DNA from: an uncultured Alistipes sp.
GTDB lineage: Bacteria; Bacteroidota; Bacteroidia; Bacteroidales; Rikenellaceae
NCBI GenBank assembly: GCA_944321175.1
Contig: CALUKI010000033.1
Span: 1-35,851, forward strand
Length of the DNA: 35,851 nucleotides
Reading direction: 5' to 3'
Position numbers and translations under genes: made by a program. A model generated the notes under the pieces. The model saw nothing but the letters and a program-made list of their open reading frames with translations. It was not told the DNA's origin and searched no databases. Positions 16,004-24,716 of the stretch are shown one piece after another; within the stretch, counting starts at the first letter, position 1, and the number at the start of each line of letters is the position of its first letter.

Positions 16004-17548
16004 ATGAAACGATATGTGGATTATTTGCGGCGGCTTGCAGGGATTGCCCTGTTGCCGTTGGTTGTGGCTGCATGCGAAAGCGGCGACGGGGATGATGCGA
16101 CTCCCCTGCCCGAACCGCCCAAGCAGATTGAGGTCAGCGCTTCGAGCGATCTGTACGGCTTCATCGGCGACAGCGCGGGAAATCCCCTCGAAGGCGTCGT
16201 GGTCAGCGACGGCTACCAGTGCGTGGCCACCAATGCCGAGGGTGTCTATGAGATGAAACGCCACAGCGCTGCGGAGTATGTCTATTATTCGACCCCTTCG
16301 ACCTGCAAAATCAAGCTGGGCGGCGACCGGTATCCCGATTTTTATGCACGGCTCAATACGTCGCAGACGCGCATCCGTCAGGATTTTACCCTTGACCTGC
16401 TTGCGGCGCCCGAAACGAACTTCCGCCTGATCTGTATCGGGGATCCGCAGCCGGCCAGCACCGGCGAGGTGACACGTTTTTCGCGGGAATCGATGACGGC
16501 GGTCAACCGGACCGTTTCCGCATCGGCAGTGCCGTGTTACGGCGTGGCCCTGGGTGATCTCACGGGCGAAAAACCCGACCTGCTGGCATCGGTGCGGCGG
16601 ACGCTCGGCGAGGCCAACATGCCGGTTTTCGCCGTGCCGGGCAATCACGACAAGTACAAGGTCGATGATGCGACACCGCGCGATGTCTCCTATTACAGCT
16701 ATGTGATGGGGCCCGTCGATTTCTCGTTCAACCGAGGCGATGTGCATGTGGTGTGCATGGATAATGTGATTTATACCTCAGGGACAAGCTATACGGGAGG
16801 TTTCACGGACGAACAGCTGGCGTGGTTGGAGGACGACCTGAGTTTCGTGCCCAAAGACCGGATGGTCATTCTCTGCTACCATATCCCGCTGCGGGGCGGT
16901 ACGGCCCGCAATATACCGGCCGTCAAGGCGCTGCTCGGCGAGTATGCCGAAGCCCACCTGATGTGCGGGCATACGCACTACAACGAAAATTATATCAACG
17001 ATGCAGCGGCCGGCAAATATCTGTATGAACATATCCATGCCGCACCGTGCGGCGTATGGTGGCATTCGACGCTCAATGCCGACGGGTGCCCCAACGGATA
17101 TGCCCTTTACGAAGTAAACGGAGCGACAATCACCGACTGGTGCTACAAGTCGTGCCTGCATGACGAAGAGTTCCAGATCCGTCTGCATCGCGGCGGGGAT
17201 ACCCACAGCGGATTCACCTATCCCTATACGTCGGATGTCGTGATCGCCAATGTCTGGAATGCCGATCCGCAGTGGAAGGTCTGGCTCTATGAGGACGGCA
17301 GGGAGTCCAAACGGATGCAGATGATATCGCCGTATATCAGCGATGCGTGGGCCGTAGGGTATCACGTCGGTGTGCTCGGGCGCGGCGACAATTATAAATC
17401 GCAATGCAAACATCTCTTCATGGCTTCGCCCGACAATCCGCGGGCGGCATTGAAGGTGGTTGCCGTTGACCGCTGGGGAAATCGTTACGAACAGGATACG
17501 TTTACGGCCCCCGGCGATTTCACGGAGGCGATTGCTCCCGTCTATTGA
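16004..17548 (+). CDS. Calcineurin-like phosphoesterase lipoprotein
   Basis: A 514-residue envelope metallophosphoesterase. The signal peptide ends in a lipobox VAAC (Cys24). An N-terminal immunoglobulin-like/carboxypeptidase-regulatory-like domain (about 40-130; GFIGDSAGNPLEGVVVSDGY) resembles the MetallophosN module. The phosphoesterase core follows with GDPQ (about 147), ALGDLTG, PGNHDKY (about 212), CYHIP and GHTHYNEN (about 322). The C-terminal part (about 380-514) fits the MetallophosC module. The first motif is D-x-Q rather than the common D-x-H. It would bind two metal ions and cleave a phosphate ester or diester outside the cytoplasm. It follows the isomerase closely, so the two are probably co-transcribed. 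An ATG at 15992 is also possible; the one at 16004 gives a better signal peptide. Confidence 0.88.
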   Translation: MKRYVDYLRRLAGIALLPLVVAACESGDGDDATPLPEPPKQIEVSASSDLYGFIGDSAGNPLEGVVVSDGYQCVATNAEGVYEMKRHSAAEYVYYSTPSTCKIKLGGDRYPDFYARLNTSQTRIRQDFTLDLLAAPETNFRLICIGDPQPASTGEVTRFSRESMTAVNRTVSASAVPCYGVALGDLTGEKPDLLASVRRTLGEANMPVFAVPGNHDKYKVDDATPRDVSYYSYVMGPVDFSFNRGDVHVVCMDNVIYTSGTSYTGGFTDEQLAWLEDDLSFVPKDRMVILCYHIPLRGGTARNIPAVKALLGEYAEAHLMCGHTHYNENYINDAAAGKYLYEHIHAAPCGVWWHSTLNADGCPNGYALYEVNGATITDWCYKSCLHDEEFQIRLHRGGDTHSGFTYPYTSDVVIANVWNADPQWKVWLYEDGRESKRMQMISPYISDAWAVGYHVGVLGRGDNYKSQCKHLFMASPDNPRAALKVVAVDRWGNRYEQDTFTAPGDFTEAIAPVY

Positions 17549-17684
17549 CGGCGGGGAAACAGCGCCCGTGCGGGATGCGCCGAGCGGCGGCCGTACAGTT
17601 TGTACGGCTGAACATGAATGATAAAAACAGGAGAGCGGGATCGGAACTGTTCAAATGTTTATTCATACACCTAAAATTACGAAA

Positions 17685-19370
17685 ATGTTACACAGATTCA
17701 AATGGATGCGGCTTGGCGTATTGCTTGCGGCATTCGCTTTCGGAGCATGCGGTGAAGACGAGGTGACCCACAGTCTGGCGACGAATTTCAAGGAACTGGA
17801 CTTTCCCTACACCGAATCGACGCAACAGTTGTTGATCCGCTCGACCGTGCCCTGGACATTGGATTGCACATACGTTTCCGGCAGCGACGGGTGGCTGTCG
17901 TTCGACAAGACAAGCGGCCCGGGCGATGAGGGCATCGTTTCGCAGCGTATAACGATCACGGCACAGCGGAATGCCGGAGAGGAGCGCCGTGCGGAGCTGC
18001 ATGTCACCGGTTCGGGTTTTGACCAGAAGGTTACGATCGTGCAGGAAAACGGCAGGGTGACGATCGACGGCGTGGAGCTCGAAGGCGACATGGGTATGAA
18101 CGAAACGGTCGAAAATACATCGATCGCGGTGCTCTATTCCCGTGCATTGGGCGGCGAGAAGCTGAACATTGCAGCGACGGTTTCGGGCGCAGGCTCCGAG
18201 GGGCTGAGCGTAGAGTCGGGCGAAGTGACGCTTGAGGCCGGAGACGGCGTGGCCCGGATGGCGGTGTCGGGGAAACCGACAACGGCCGGAGAGGTCGTTT
18301 TCAAGGTCACGGTGAAACTCGAAGGCAACGAACTGGGGACCTTCGAGGTGAAGGGCGAAACGGCCAACCGGATGGCAATGCCGGAGAACCTCCGCGTTTT
18401 CCGTGCCGATTCGCATGAGATCATCATGGAGTGGGACAACGACCGCAGTGTCGTCCGGGCGAAGAAGTGGTCGTGGCAGCTGCTGGCTTCCGATGCGGCG
18501 GATGCGGAGGTTGTGCGCGAATTTACCTACGAAGTGAGCAGCGGCGATGACGGAAACTCGAAATATCCGTACAACCGTTTCATTATTGGCGCATTGGAGC
18601 CTTCGACGACATACTATTTCCGTGTGAAGCGCGGTGCGTCGGCCTCCGTTGCGGATGACAGCGGCAAGATCGATTCGAAATGGACGGAGCTGTGCCCCGT
18701 GACGACGGCTCCCGAACCCGAAGTGCCGGCCGATGCCGTGCTGTTCCAGGATTTTCGCGGGCTGGCATATGGCGGCAATAACGTCTATACGGCCTTCGGC
18801 GGCGGCGTGAACGATACTCCTACCGGCAAGGCGCTGGATCAGATCTTCGTACCCTATGAGAAATATTGCAATGCCAACTCGTCGGCGGCCAATCTCTATA
18901 CGACGCATATCGAGGCATATCGGACGGCGATCGGTCTGGAAGGCTGGATCGGCGGAAACAATGCCGCCGGACATACGGGCAACAATTCGGTTTACGGTGC
19001 GACGGGCATGCTCAAGCTCGGCACGGGATCGGCTCTCGGCTGGCTCCAGACCCCGGCGCTGACGAAATTGACGGCTCCGACCGATATCGAAGTGTCGTTC
19101 TCGGCCTGCTGCTGGTGGGAGGACATCTCGAAGAGTACACCGAGCGACAGTCCCGAAATCAAGGTCATGGTCGTAGGACCGGGTACGATCGGCGGTCAGA
19201 CCGAGCAGCGCGTGCAGATCAGCGAGAAGTCCGAAATGAAATCGTACAAGGTGCGGGTCGATGGCGCTACGGCTGATACGCATATCGAGTTCAGTGCCGT
19301 ATTCATCAAAGAGGGCGGCCTGACGAACCGCTGGTTCCTCGATGATGTGTTGATCGTTCCGGCAAAGTAA
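17685..19370 (+). CDS. BACON/Fn3-domain surface lipoprotein, putative glycan-binding protein
   Basis: A 561-residue lipoprotein with the lipobox FGAC (Cys22). Residues ~30-120 look like a BACON domain: VPWTLDCTY, GWLSFDKTSGPGDEG, ITITAQRNAGEERRAEL and VTIVQENG. A second beta-rich region (~120-225) and a fibronectin-type III-like domain (~230-345; PENLRVFRADSHEIIMEWDN, LEPSTTYYFRVKRG) follow. The C-terminal ~200 residues resemble a jelly-roll carbohydrate-binding module (VLFQDFRG at the start, NRWFLDDVLIV at the end). No catalytic residues are seen. I infer a surface glycan-binding protein for the SusC/SusD system downstream, although such genes normally follow susD and this one precedes susC and is cut off by a terminator. 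The ATG at 17685 gives the clean signal peptide; 17655 would add ten residues. Confidence 0.82.
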   Translation: MLHRFKWMRLGVLLAAFAFGACGEDEVTHSLATNFKELDFPYTESTQQLLIRSTVPWTLDCTYVSGSDGWLSFDKTSGPGDEGIVSQRITITAQRNAGEERRAELHVTGSGFDQKVTIVQENGRVTIDGVELEGDMGMNETVENTSIAVLYSRALGGEKLNIAATVSGAGSEGLSVESGEVTLEAGDGVARMAVSGKPTTAGEVVFKVTVKLEGNELGTFEVKGETANRMAMPENLRVFRADSHEIIMEWDNDRSVVRAKKWSWQLLASDAADAEVVREFTYEVSSGDDGNSKYPYNRFIIGALEPSTTYYFRVKRGASASVADDSGKIDSKWTELCPVTTAPEPEVPADAVLFQDFRGLAYGGNNVYTAFGGGVNDTPTGKALDQIFVPYEKYCNANSSAANLYTTHIEAYRTAIGLEGWIGGNNAAGHTGNNSVYGATGMLKLGTGSALGWLQTPALTKLTAPTDIEVSFSACCWWEDISKSTPSDSPEIKVMVVGPGTIGGQTEQRVQISEKSEMKSYKVRVDGATADTHIEFSAVFIKEGGLTNRWFLDDVLIVPAK

Positions 19371-19397
19371 TCCGGTCATTCCGAGTCTCTATTCTGC

Positions 19398-19433
19398 AAT
19401 GGACGGGGCAGCATGGACTGTTCCGTCCATTTT
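19398..19433 (+). terminator. Intrinsic terminator after the BACON lipoprotein
   Basis: A 14-bp stem (AATGGACGGGGCAG / CTGTTCCGTCCATT, two G-U pairs) with a six-base loop, followed by TTTCTT, lies 28 bases after the stop. It separates the lipoprotein transcript from the susC transcript. Confidence 0.8.
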
Positions 19434-19511
19434 CTTGCAATTTTACCGTCCGGTGTCATTTTGTGAAATAGAGAGGTCAGAATGAATAACGGATAAAAAT
19501 ACGCTGTATCC

Positions 19512-19519
19512 TACATTTG
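19512..19519 (+). promoter_or_regulatory. Promoter -7 element for susC/susD
   Basis: TACATTTG is an exact TAnnTTTG match. It lies between the terminator at 19398 and susC and would give a leader of about 150 nt. The leader contains a short palindrome, AACGGCCGTT, at about 19538. No further gene is seen in the 305-base gap 19371-19675. Confidence 0.5.
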
Positions 19520-19675
19520 TATATCAAAATAACGGAAAACGGCCGTTTGGGCCCTTCGTTTCCTCGCAGAAATCTGTTTTTCGGCACGGGGATCTCCTGA
19601 AGGCCTTTTTCCAACGAACTGCTGACCGATCCCTATTTCCTACATAGATTGATGTGAATTTTAAAACAATGAATC

Positions 19676-22669
19676 ATGGATGAAATTAGACCCGTGATGA
19701 ACTCTCCGGAAAGATCCGTTTTTCGGTCGGTTCTTTTGAGTCTGTTCTGCCTGCTGGCAGGGCTGACGCTATTTCCCCCCCCCTCGGCATTCGCCGCTGA
19801 GCAGGATGATGAATTGTTCGACATTCGAGGCGTCGTTGTCGATACGAAGGATCCTCCCGTGCCGCTGGTCGGTGTGACGGTGGTCGTACAGGGCACGACA
19901 CGCGGTACGACGACCGATGCCGACGGCTTCTTCTCGATCCGTGCCAAACACGGCGACATACTTTCCTTCTCCTTTATCGGATATACGAGCAAGGAGTATC
20001 GCGTAACGAAGAGCGTGGCCAACCTCTCGATTGCGATGGAGGAGGAACTGACGGCCATCGATCAGGTTGTCGTGACCGGTATGACCTCGCAGCAGCGCAA
20101 GCATATTGCGGCTTCGGTCGGTTCGGTGGAGTCCGTCAATTTCGAAAACAAACCCATTACACGTCTTTCCCAAGCCTTGCAGGGCGGTACGACCGGTATT
20201 CTCGTAACGCAGAGTTCGGGACTTCCGGGCGGTGACGGTGCGACGATCAAGATTCGCGGCGTCGCTTCGCTGTTGGGATCCGATCCGCTGGTACTGGTCG
20301 ATGGGTTCGAGTTCGACATGGACAAGCTCGACCCTTCGACCGTCGAGTCGGTATCGATCCTCAAGGATGCGGCCGCTGCGTCGATCTACGGAGCAAAGTC
20401 CGGCAACGGTGTCATCCTCATCACGACCAAACGCGGTACGGCCGGCAAGGTTTCGGTTTCCTATAATGGATATTATGGTATCCAGCAGCCCATCTACCTG
20501 CCTGACTTCATCGACGCCCCGACCTATATGGACTATATCAACGAGGCGAACATGAACTCGTCGGGTACGACGAAATATACGCAGGAGCAGATCGACATTA
20601 CGCGTGCGGGCAGTGACCCGATCCACTATCCCAACACGAACTGGATGGAGGAGACCATGCGCAAGACCTCGTCGATCCACGAACACAACTTTACGGTGTC
20701 GGGCGGTAACACGACGGCCCGTTTTGCGCTGTCGGCACAGTACCTCAACCAGGATGGCATGTACAAATATCAGGAGAACGGTTTCGAACGGCTGACCGTC
20801 CGGGCCAATACGACGGTGAACCTGACGAAAAACCTGCTGATGTATGTCGATATGTTTGTCGGCCGCGACACGCAGAAGCAGCCCGAAACGATGAACAAGA
20901 CCATTCTCGACTACATCTACCTCGCCCCGCCGACGCTTGTGGCGAAATATCCCCGCAAGGAGGGTCAGAAGGCGAACTACGACTATTACGGCGTCTATTT
21001 CGAATGGATGAACCCGCTGGCGAACCTCGAACGGGGTACGATGGTCGAGAGCGTTCGCGACTATGTGACGATCAACGCCCGTCCTACATGGCACATCACG
21101 CCCGAATTGACCCTCAAGGGACAGGTCGGATACCGTATTGCATCGGGCATGGACAAGAAAGACCGCAACGCCTACGTCTTCCTCGATTACTTCACCGACG
21201 ATGAAACGGGTACGTTCGGCGCCGTCAAGTCGGCCACTTACACCACCCGTACAAGCTACTGGATGGTGGGCGCTACGCTCGACTGGGTCAAGGAGTTCGG
21301 CGATCACCGCCTGAATATTCTGGGCGGTTGGAACGAGGAGGTGGACCGCCGCAACGGATGGGATGATGTGGCGCTGCTGTCGTTCTTCGCAAAGGCCTAC
21401 TACAGCTATCGGGACAAGTACCTTGCCGAGGTGGGTGTCCGCCGCGACGGATCGTCGCTTTTCGGCAAAGGGCACAAATGGGGCAATTTCCCCTCGGTGG
21501 CCGTCGGCTGGAACATCAACAAGGAGCCCTGGATGATGAACGCCCGCTTTATCGACAACTTCAAACTCCGTGCATCGTACGGTATGTTGGGCAACAACAA
21601 CGTGGCTTTGTATCGCTATCAGACGATCATCGACAATTCGGGTAACGAAATCGTCAACGGCAATCCTGATCTGACATGGGAAAAGGTGAAGATTCTCGAT
21701 GTGGGTGCTGATCTGAGCCTCTTCGGACAGCGGCTCGAACTGACGCTCGACTGGTTCCGCAAAGTGACCGATGACATGATCGTCAATGTCCCCTCGACGC
21801 CCAGTTCCGGACTGCTGGCTGCCCCGATGAATGTCGGCAAGGCCGAAGTAAAGGGTTATGAGATCGGCATCGGCTTCAACCACTCCTTCTCGAAGGACAT
21901 CGATTTCAGCATCAACCTCGGATATTCGTACAACAAATCGAAATGGCTGGAGATTACCAACGACGAGCTCATCAGCGGCAACACGATCTATCGCAAGGGT
22001 TGCGCCATCAAGGAGTACTACGGTTACTTGGCCGATCATCTGCTCACGCAGGACGATCTGGATTTCCGGGTGCCGATCGTGGGCGGATACGATGGCTCGA
22101 CGACTGCACAGCTCCCGGGTGATATCCGCTATGTGGATACGAACGGCGACGGCGTGATTACCGACGACGACCGCGTGCCGCTGGGCGATCAGGATCCGCA
22201 CAGCGTCTATTACGGCAATGTGTCGTTCCGCTGGAAGAACCTCGATTTCGACATGCAGGTCAACGGTGTGGGTGCCGTTCCCGTCTTCTACCAGGGGCTG
22301 ATCGCCAACCCGCTCGATCCGCAGTACGGCGGTACGCCGCAGACATGGCACCTCGAACACTGGACGAAGGAGAATCCCGACCGCAATGCCAAACTGCCCC
22401 GCGTCACGACGACGCCCGGCAACAACGAACTCTTCTCGACCTTCTGGAAGCGCAACGGCGCATTCGTCCGCGTCAAGTACATCCAGTTGGGTTACAACCT
22501 CAAGTCGCTGGCCAAGAAGATCCATGCCGGAACGTTCCGCATCTACGCCAACGTGCAGAATCCCTTTACCTTTACGGAGGTCGAGCTGATCGATCCGGAG
22601 ACGAAGGGTACGCATACGACCTATCCGATGTTCAAGACCTATTCGGTGGGACTGAACATCAGTTTCTGA
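19676..22669 (+). CDS. SusC/RagA-family TonB-dependent outer-membrane transporter
   Basis: A 997-residue outer-membrane porin for oligosaccharide uptake driven by TonB. Order: signal peptide (~1-41), carboxypeptidase-regulatory-like domain (~50-125; IRGVVVDTKDPPVPLVGVTV, GTTTDADGFFSI), a region with QVVVTG, and a plug domain (~140-250; IKIRGVASLLGSDPLVLVDG, SILKDAAAASIYGAKSGNGVI). A beta-barrel follows, ending in an aromatic residue (NISF). It lacks the STN domain, so it should be a plain transporter rather than a sigma-factor signal transducer. The signal peptide is encoded across a run of nine C (Pro34-36), a possible slippage site. It is followed 30 bases later by susD, the usual pair. The substrate is unknown; the rhamnosidase-like enzyme downstream suggests a rhamnose-containing glycan. 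Confidence 0.96.
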   Translation: MDEIRPVMNSPERSVFRSVLLSLFCLLAGLTLFPPPSAFAAEQDDELFDIRGVVVDTKDPPVPLVGVTVVVQGTTRGTTTDADGFFSIRAKHGDILSFSFIGYTSKEYRVTKSVANLSIAMEEELTAIDQVVVTGMTSQQRKHIAASVGSVESVNFENKPITRLSQALQGGTTGILVTQSSGLPGGDGATIKIRGVASLLGSDPLVLVDGFEFDMDKLDPSTVESVSILKDAAAASIYGAKSGNGVILITTKRGTAGKVSVSYNGYYGIQQPIYLPDFIDAPTYMDYINEANMNSSGTTKYTQEQIDITRAGSDPIHYPNTNWMEETMRKTSSIHEHNFTVSGGNTTARFALSAQYLNQDGMYKYQENGFERLTVRANTTVNLTKNLLMYVDMFVGRDTQKQPETMNKTILDYIYLAPPTLVAKYPRKEGQKANYDYYGVYFEWMNPLANLERGTMVESVRDYVTINARPTWHITPELTLKGQVGYRIASGMDKKDRNAYVFLDYFTDDETGTFGAVKSATYTTRTSYWMVGATLDWVKEFGDHRLNILGGWNEEVDRRNGWDDVALLSFFAKAYYSYRDKYLAEVGVRRDGSSLFGKGHKWGNFPSVAVGWNINKEPWMMNARFIDNFKLRASYGMLGNNNVALYRYQTIIDNSGNEIVNGNPDLTWEKVKILDVGADLSLFGQRLELTLDWFRKVTDDMIVNVPSTPSSGLLAAPMNVGKAEVKGYEIGIGFNHSFSKDIDFSINLGYSYNKSKWLEITNDELISGNTIYRKGCAIKEYYGYLADHLLTQDDLDFRVPIVGGYDGSTTAQLPGDIRYVDTNGDGVITDDDRVPLGDQDPHSVYYGNVSFRWKNLDFDMQVNGVGAVPVFYQGLIANPLDPQYGGTPQTWHLEHWTKENPDRNAKLPRVTTTPGNNELFSTFWKRNGAFVRVKYIQLGYNLKSLAKKIHAGTFRIYANVQNPFTFTEVELIDPETKGTHTTYPMFKTYSVGLNISF
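19775..19783 (+). repeat. Homopolymer of nine C inside susC
   Basis: Nine consecutive C encode Pro34-Pro36 in the signal peptide region of susC. Gain or loss of one C would shift the frame before the mature protein begins. The sequence as given is in frame. Confidence 0.9.
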
Positions 22670-22699
22670 CGCATCCATCAACTCAAAAACAGGAAACAT

Positions 22700-24403
22700 A
22701 TGAAACTTATCAAGCATATCGAAACACGGTTCCGTCGCGGAGCGTTCCTGCTGCTGATCGTCGGTTGCGGGGTCATGACGACGGGGTGCAAGGATTTTCT
22801 GGTGCGCGACGTTCCCAACCAGACCACCGATGAAGAGTGGTGGCAGAACAAGGGTCAGCTCAATACGGCGCTCAACAACCTCTACAAACCGATGCCTTCG
22901 GGGTGTATCACCTATGTCAATCACGATGTGAAACAGTCGCAGGCTTCGGGTTATCCCAACCAGCGTATCGAGAGCGAAGGATTGACCGACAACGGGATCT
23001 GTTCGGCCAACTATATCTCCTATGACAGTTTTACGGCGAGCATCGTATCGGCGGCCGAAGATATCTGCAACAAGGTGTGGAATATGAAATGGACGGTCAT
23101 CCGTCGCTGCTGCCGCTTCATGGAGAACTACCAGCAGGCGACCGTAGCCCCCGATGCCGCGCCGCACGAAGGTATTCAGACCGTCGATCGCATGGCGGCT
23201 GAAGCCAAGGCATTGCGGGCCTTCTATCACATGGAGCTCTTCATGTTCTTCGGACGCATTCCGATCGTGGACCACTCGACGGAGCCTGAAGAGCAGTTCC
23301 TCGAACGGAAATCGGAGGAGGAGATCGTGGCGTGGATCGCCGGCGAATTCGAGTCGGCGTCGCACAACCTGCCGAAGGTGCCGCAGACTGTATCGGAGCG
23401 GTGGCGCTGGACCAAGGGCGCCTGCTATGCATGGATGTCGTACCTGTACTTGTATGTCGGCGACTGGACCAATGCCAAGAAGTGGGCGCAGGAGGTTGTC
23501 GATCTGAATATGTACGAATTGTATCGCAGTTCCACGGATCTGGCTGACAGCTATCGTCTGCAGTTCATCCACGAGGCGTACAACAACAATACGAAGGAGT
23601 CGATTCTCACGACCGAGCTGGGAATGCGTCAGGTGCAGCGCCGTCTGGCGCCTCCGGGCGGCGGCAACGGCCAGACGGGCCTTTCGCCTACGGCTTCGCT
23701 GGTGGATGCCTACGAATTGCTCGACGGCCGCACGCTCGACGAACTGTCGCCCGAAGAGAAACGGGCGTTCCAGCTCGATCCCCAGCCCGAAAAGCGCGAT
23801 CCGCGTCTGGGCATGTCGATCATCTTCCCGACCGAGACATTCCTCGGCTATCAGGCGCATCCGTGGGAAGCCTCGCACAAGGATGCCATCGGCAAGGAGG
23901 GTTCGACGAAGACCGGTTATTGGGTCAAGAAGTGGGCGAACGAAACGGACCGCCAGAATTACAGCGCTACGGACGGCGGCAAGCTCGACTTCCAGAACAT
24001 GCGTTATGCCGTCGTGCTTCTCAACTATGTGGAGGCGGCGATCGAGCTGAACCAGCTGGACGATCCGAATATCTATGCTTTCCTGGATGACATCCGTGAT
24101 CGTGCCGGCATGCCGCCCGTCGATCGGACGAAATATTCGTCGCAGGAGAAACTGCGTGAACTGGTGCGGCGCGAACGCCGTGTGGAGCTGGCATTCGAGG
24201 GCCATCGTCTCTTCGATATCCGGCGCTGGAAGATTGCCGAAGAGGTGATGAACGGTCCGGTTTACGGGGCCAAACCGCCCACGTCGGATGAACGCTACAA
24301 GGCGCAGGATCGGGTTTTCAATCCCAACCGCGACTATCTGTGGCCGATTCCTACGACGGAGATCAGCACCAATCCCGCAATGGAGCAGAACCCCGGATAT
24401 TGA
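22700..24403 (+). CDS. SusD/RagB-family outer-membrane lipoprotein
   Basis: A 567-residue surface lipoprotein that caps the SusC transporter and binds the glycan. The signal peptide ends at a lipobox with Cys30 (MTTGC); Cys23 is an alternative. Typical segments are an N-terminal DFLVRDVPNQTTDEEWW, the TPR-like helices (AEAKALRAFYHMELFMFFGRIPIV; GACYAWMSYLYLYVGDWTNAKKWAQEV) and the C-terminal LRELVRRERRVELAFEGHRLFDIRRWK, then PIPTTEI and NPGY at the very end. Length and layout are normal. It follows susC by 30 bases, so one transcript is likely, and a strong terminator follows. Binding residues cannot be named without a structure. Confidence 0.96.
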   Translation: MKLIKHIETRFRRGAFLLLIVGCGVMTTGCKDFLVRDVPNQTTDEEWWQNKGQLNTALNNLYKPMPSGCITYVNHDVKQSQASGYPNQRIESEGLTDNGICSANYISYDSFTASIVSAAEDICNKVWNMKWTVIRRCCRFMENYQQATVAPDAAPHEGIQTVDRMAAEAKALRAFYHMELFMFFGRIPIVDHSTEPEEQFLERKSEEEIVAWIAGEFESASHNLPKVPQTVSERWRWTKGACYAWMSYLYLYVGDWTNAKKWAQEVVDLNMYELYRSSTDLADSYRLQFIHEAYNNNTKESILTTELGMRQVQRRLAPPGGGNGQTGLSPTASLVDAYELLDGRTLDELSPEEKRAFQLDPQPEKRDPRLGMSIIFPTETFLGYQAHPWEASHKDAIGKEGSTKTGYWVKKWANETDRQNYSATDGGKLDFQNMRYAVVLLNYVEAAIELNQLDDPNIYAFLDDIRDRAGMPPVDRTKYSSQEKLRELVRRERRVELAFEGHRLFDIRRWKIAEEVMNGPVYGAKPPTSDERYKAQDRVFNPNRDYLWPIPTTEISTNPAMEQNPGY

Positions 24404-24428
24404 TTCCGGAAGCTTCAGTTGAAAACGC

Positions 24429-24462
24429 ATCGTCGGCTGCTTTTGCAGCCGACGATATTTTT
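24429..24462 (+). terminator. Intrinsic terminator after susD
   Basis: A perfect 12-bp stem (ATCGTCGGCTGC / GCAGCCGACGAT) with a TTTT loop, followed by ATTTTT, lies 25 bases after the susD stop. Confidence 0.9.
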
Positions 24463-24716
24463 GAGACGGTGCTTCGGGTCCGGACGGTTCCGGCGGCTGG
24501 CGTTTCAACGGAACGGGCCGCCGCCGTTTTCTTCGGGGTCGGCAGCCCGTTTCCCAGGACGGTCGGCAGCCGGAGGCCTTCCGGCATGCGGATGCGGAAC
24601 CTGCGCCGCACGCTCCGGCGAAGAACTTCGGAAAGTATAATCATTAAATCAAAATCCGAAAGCCGAAGAGTCTCCTTTCGGTTATTTTTACGGAAAATTA
24701 ACCTTAAACTTCCAGA
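24463..24716. other. Leader region upstream of the glycoside hydrolase
   Basis: Within the 313-base gap between susD and the hydrolase gene, I see no gene after the terminator. The first part is GC-rich; the last ~90 bases are AT-rich. No clear TAnnTTTG element is visible, so the hydrolase promoter is unassigned. Confidence 0.45.
24656..24689 (+). promoter_or_regulatory. Terminator-like hairpin in the hydrolase leader
   Basis: CCGAAAG-(12 nt)-CTTTCGG is followed directly by TTATTTTT, 27 bases before the hydrolase start codon. It has the form of a weak intrinsic terminator and could act as an attenuator. A competing pairing of CTTCGG (about 24627) with CCGAAG (24663) is possible. Confidence 0.4.

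Noticed and set aside
19769..24508. A 1579-codon open frame on the minus strand opposite susC and susD
   Set aside because: It is in exact register with the real codons and only reflects avoidance of TTA, CTA and TCA. The translation has no recognisable domain, whereas the plus-strand proteins are clear SusC and SusD.
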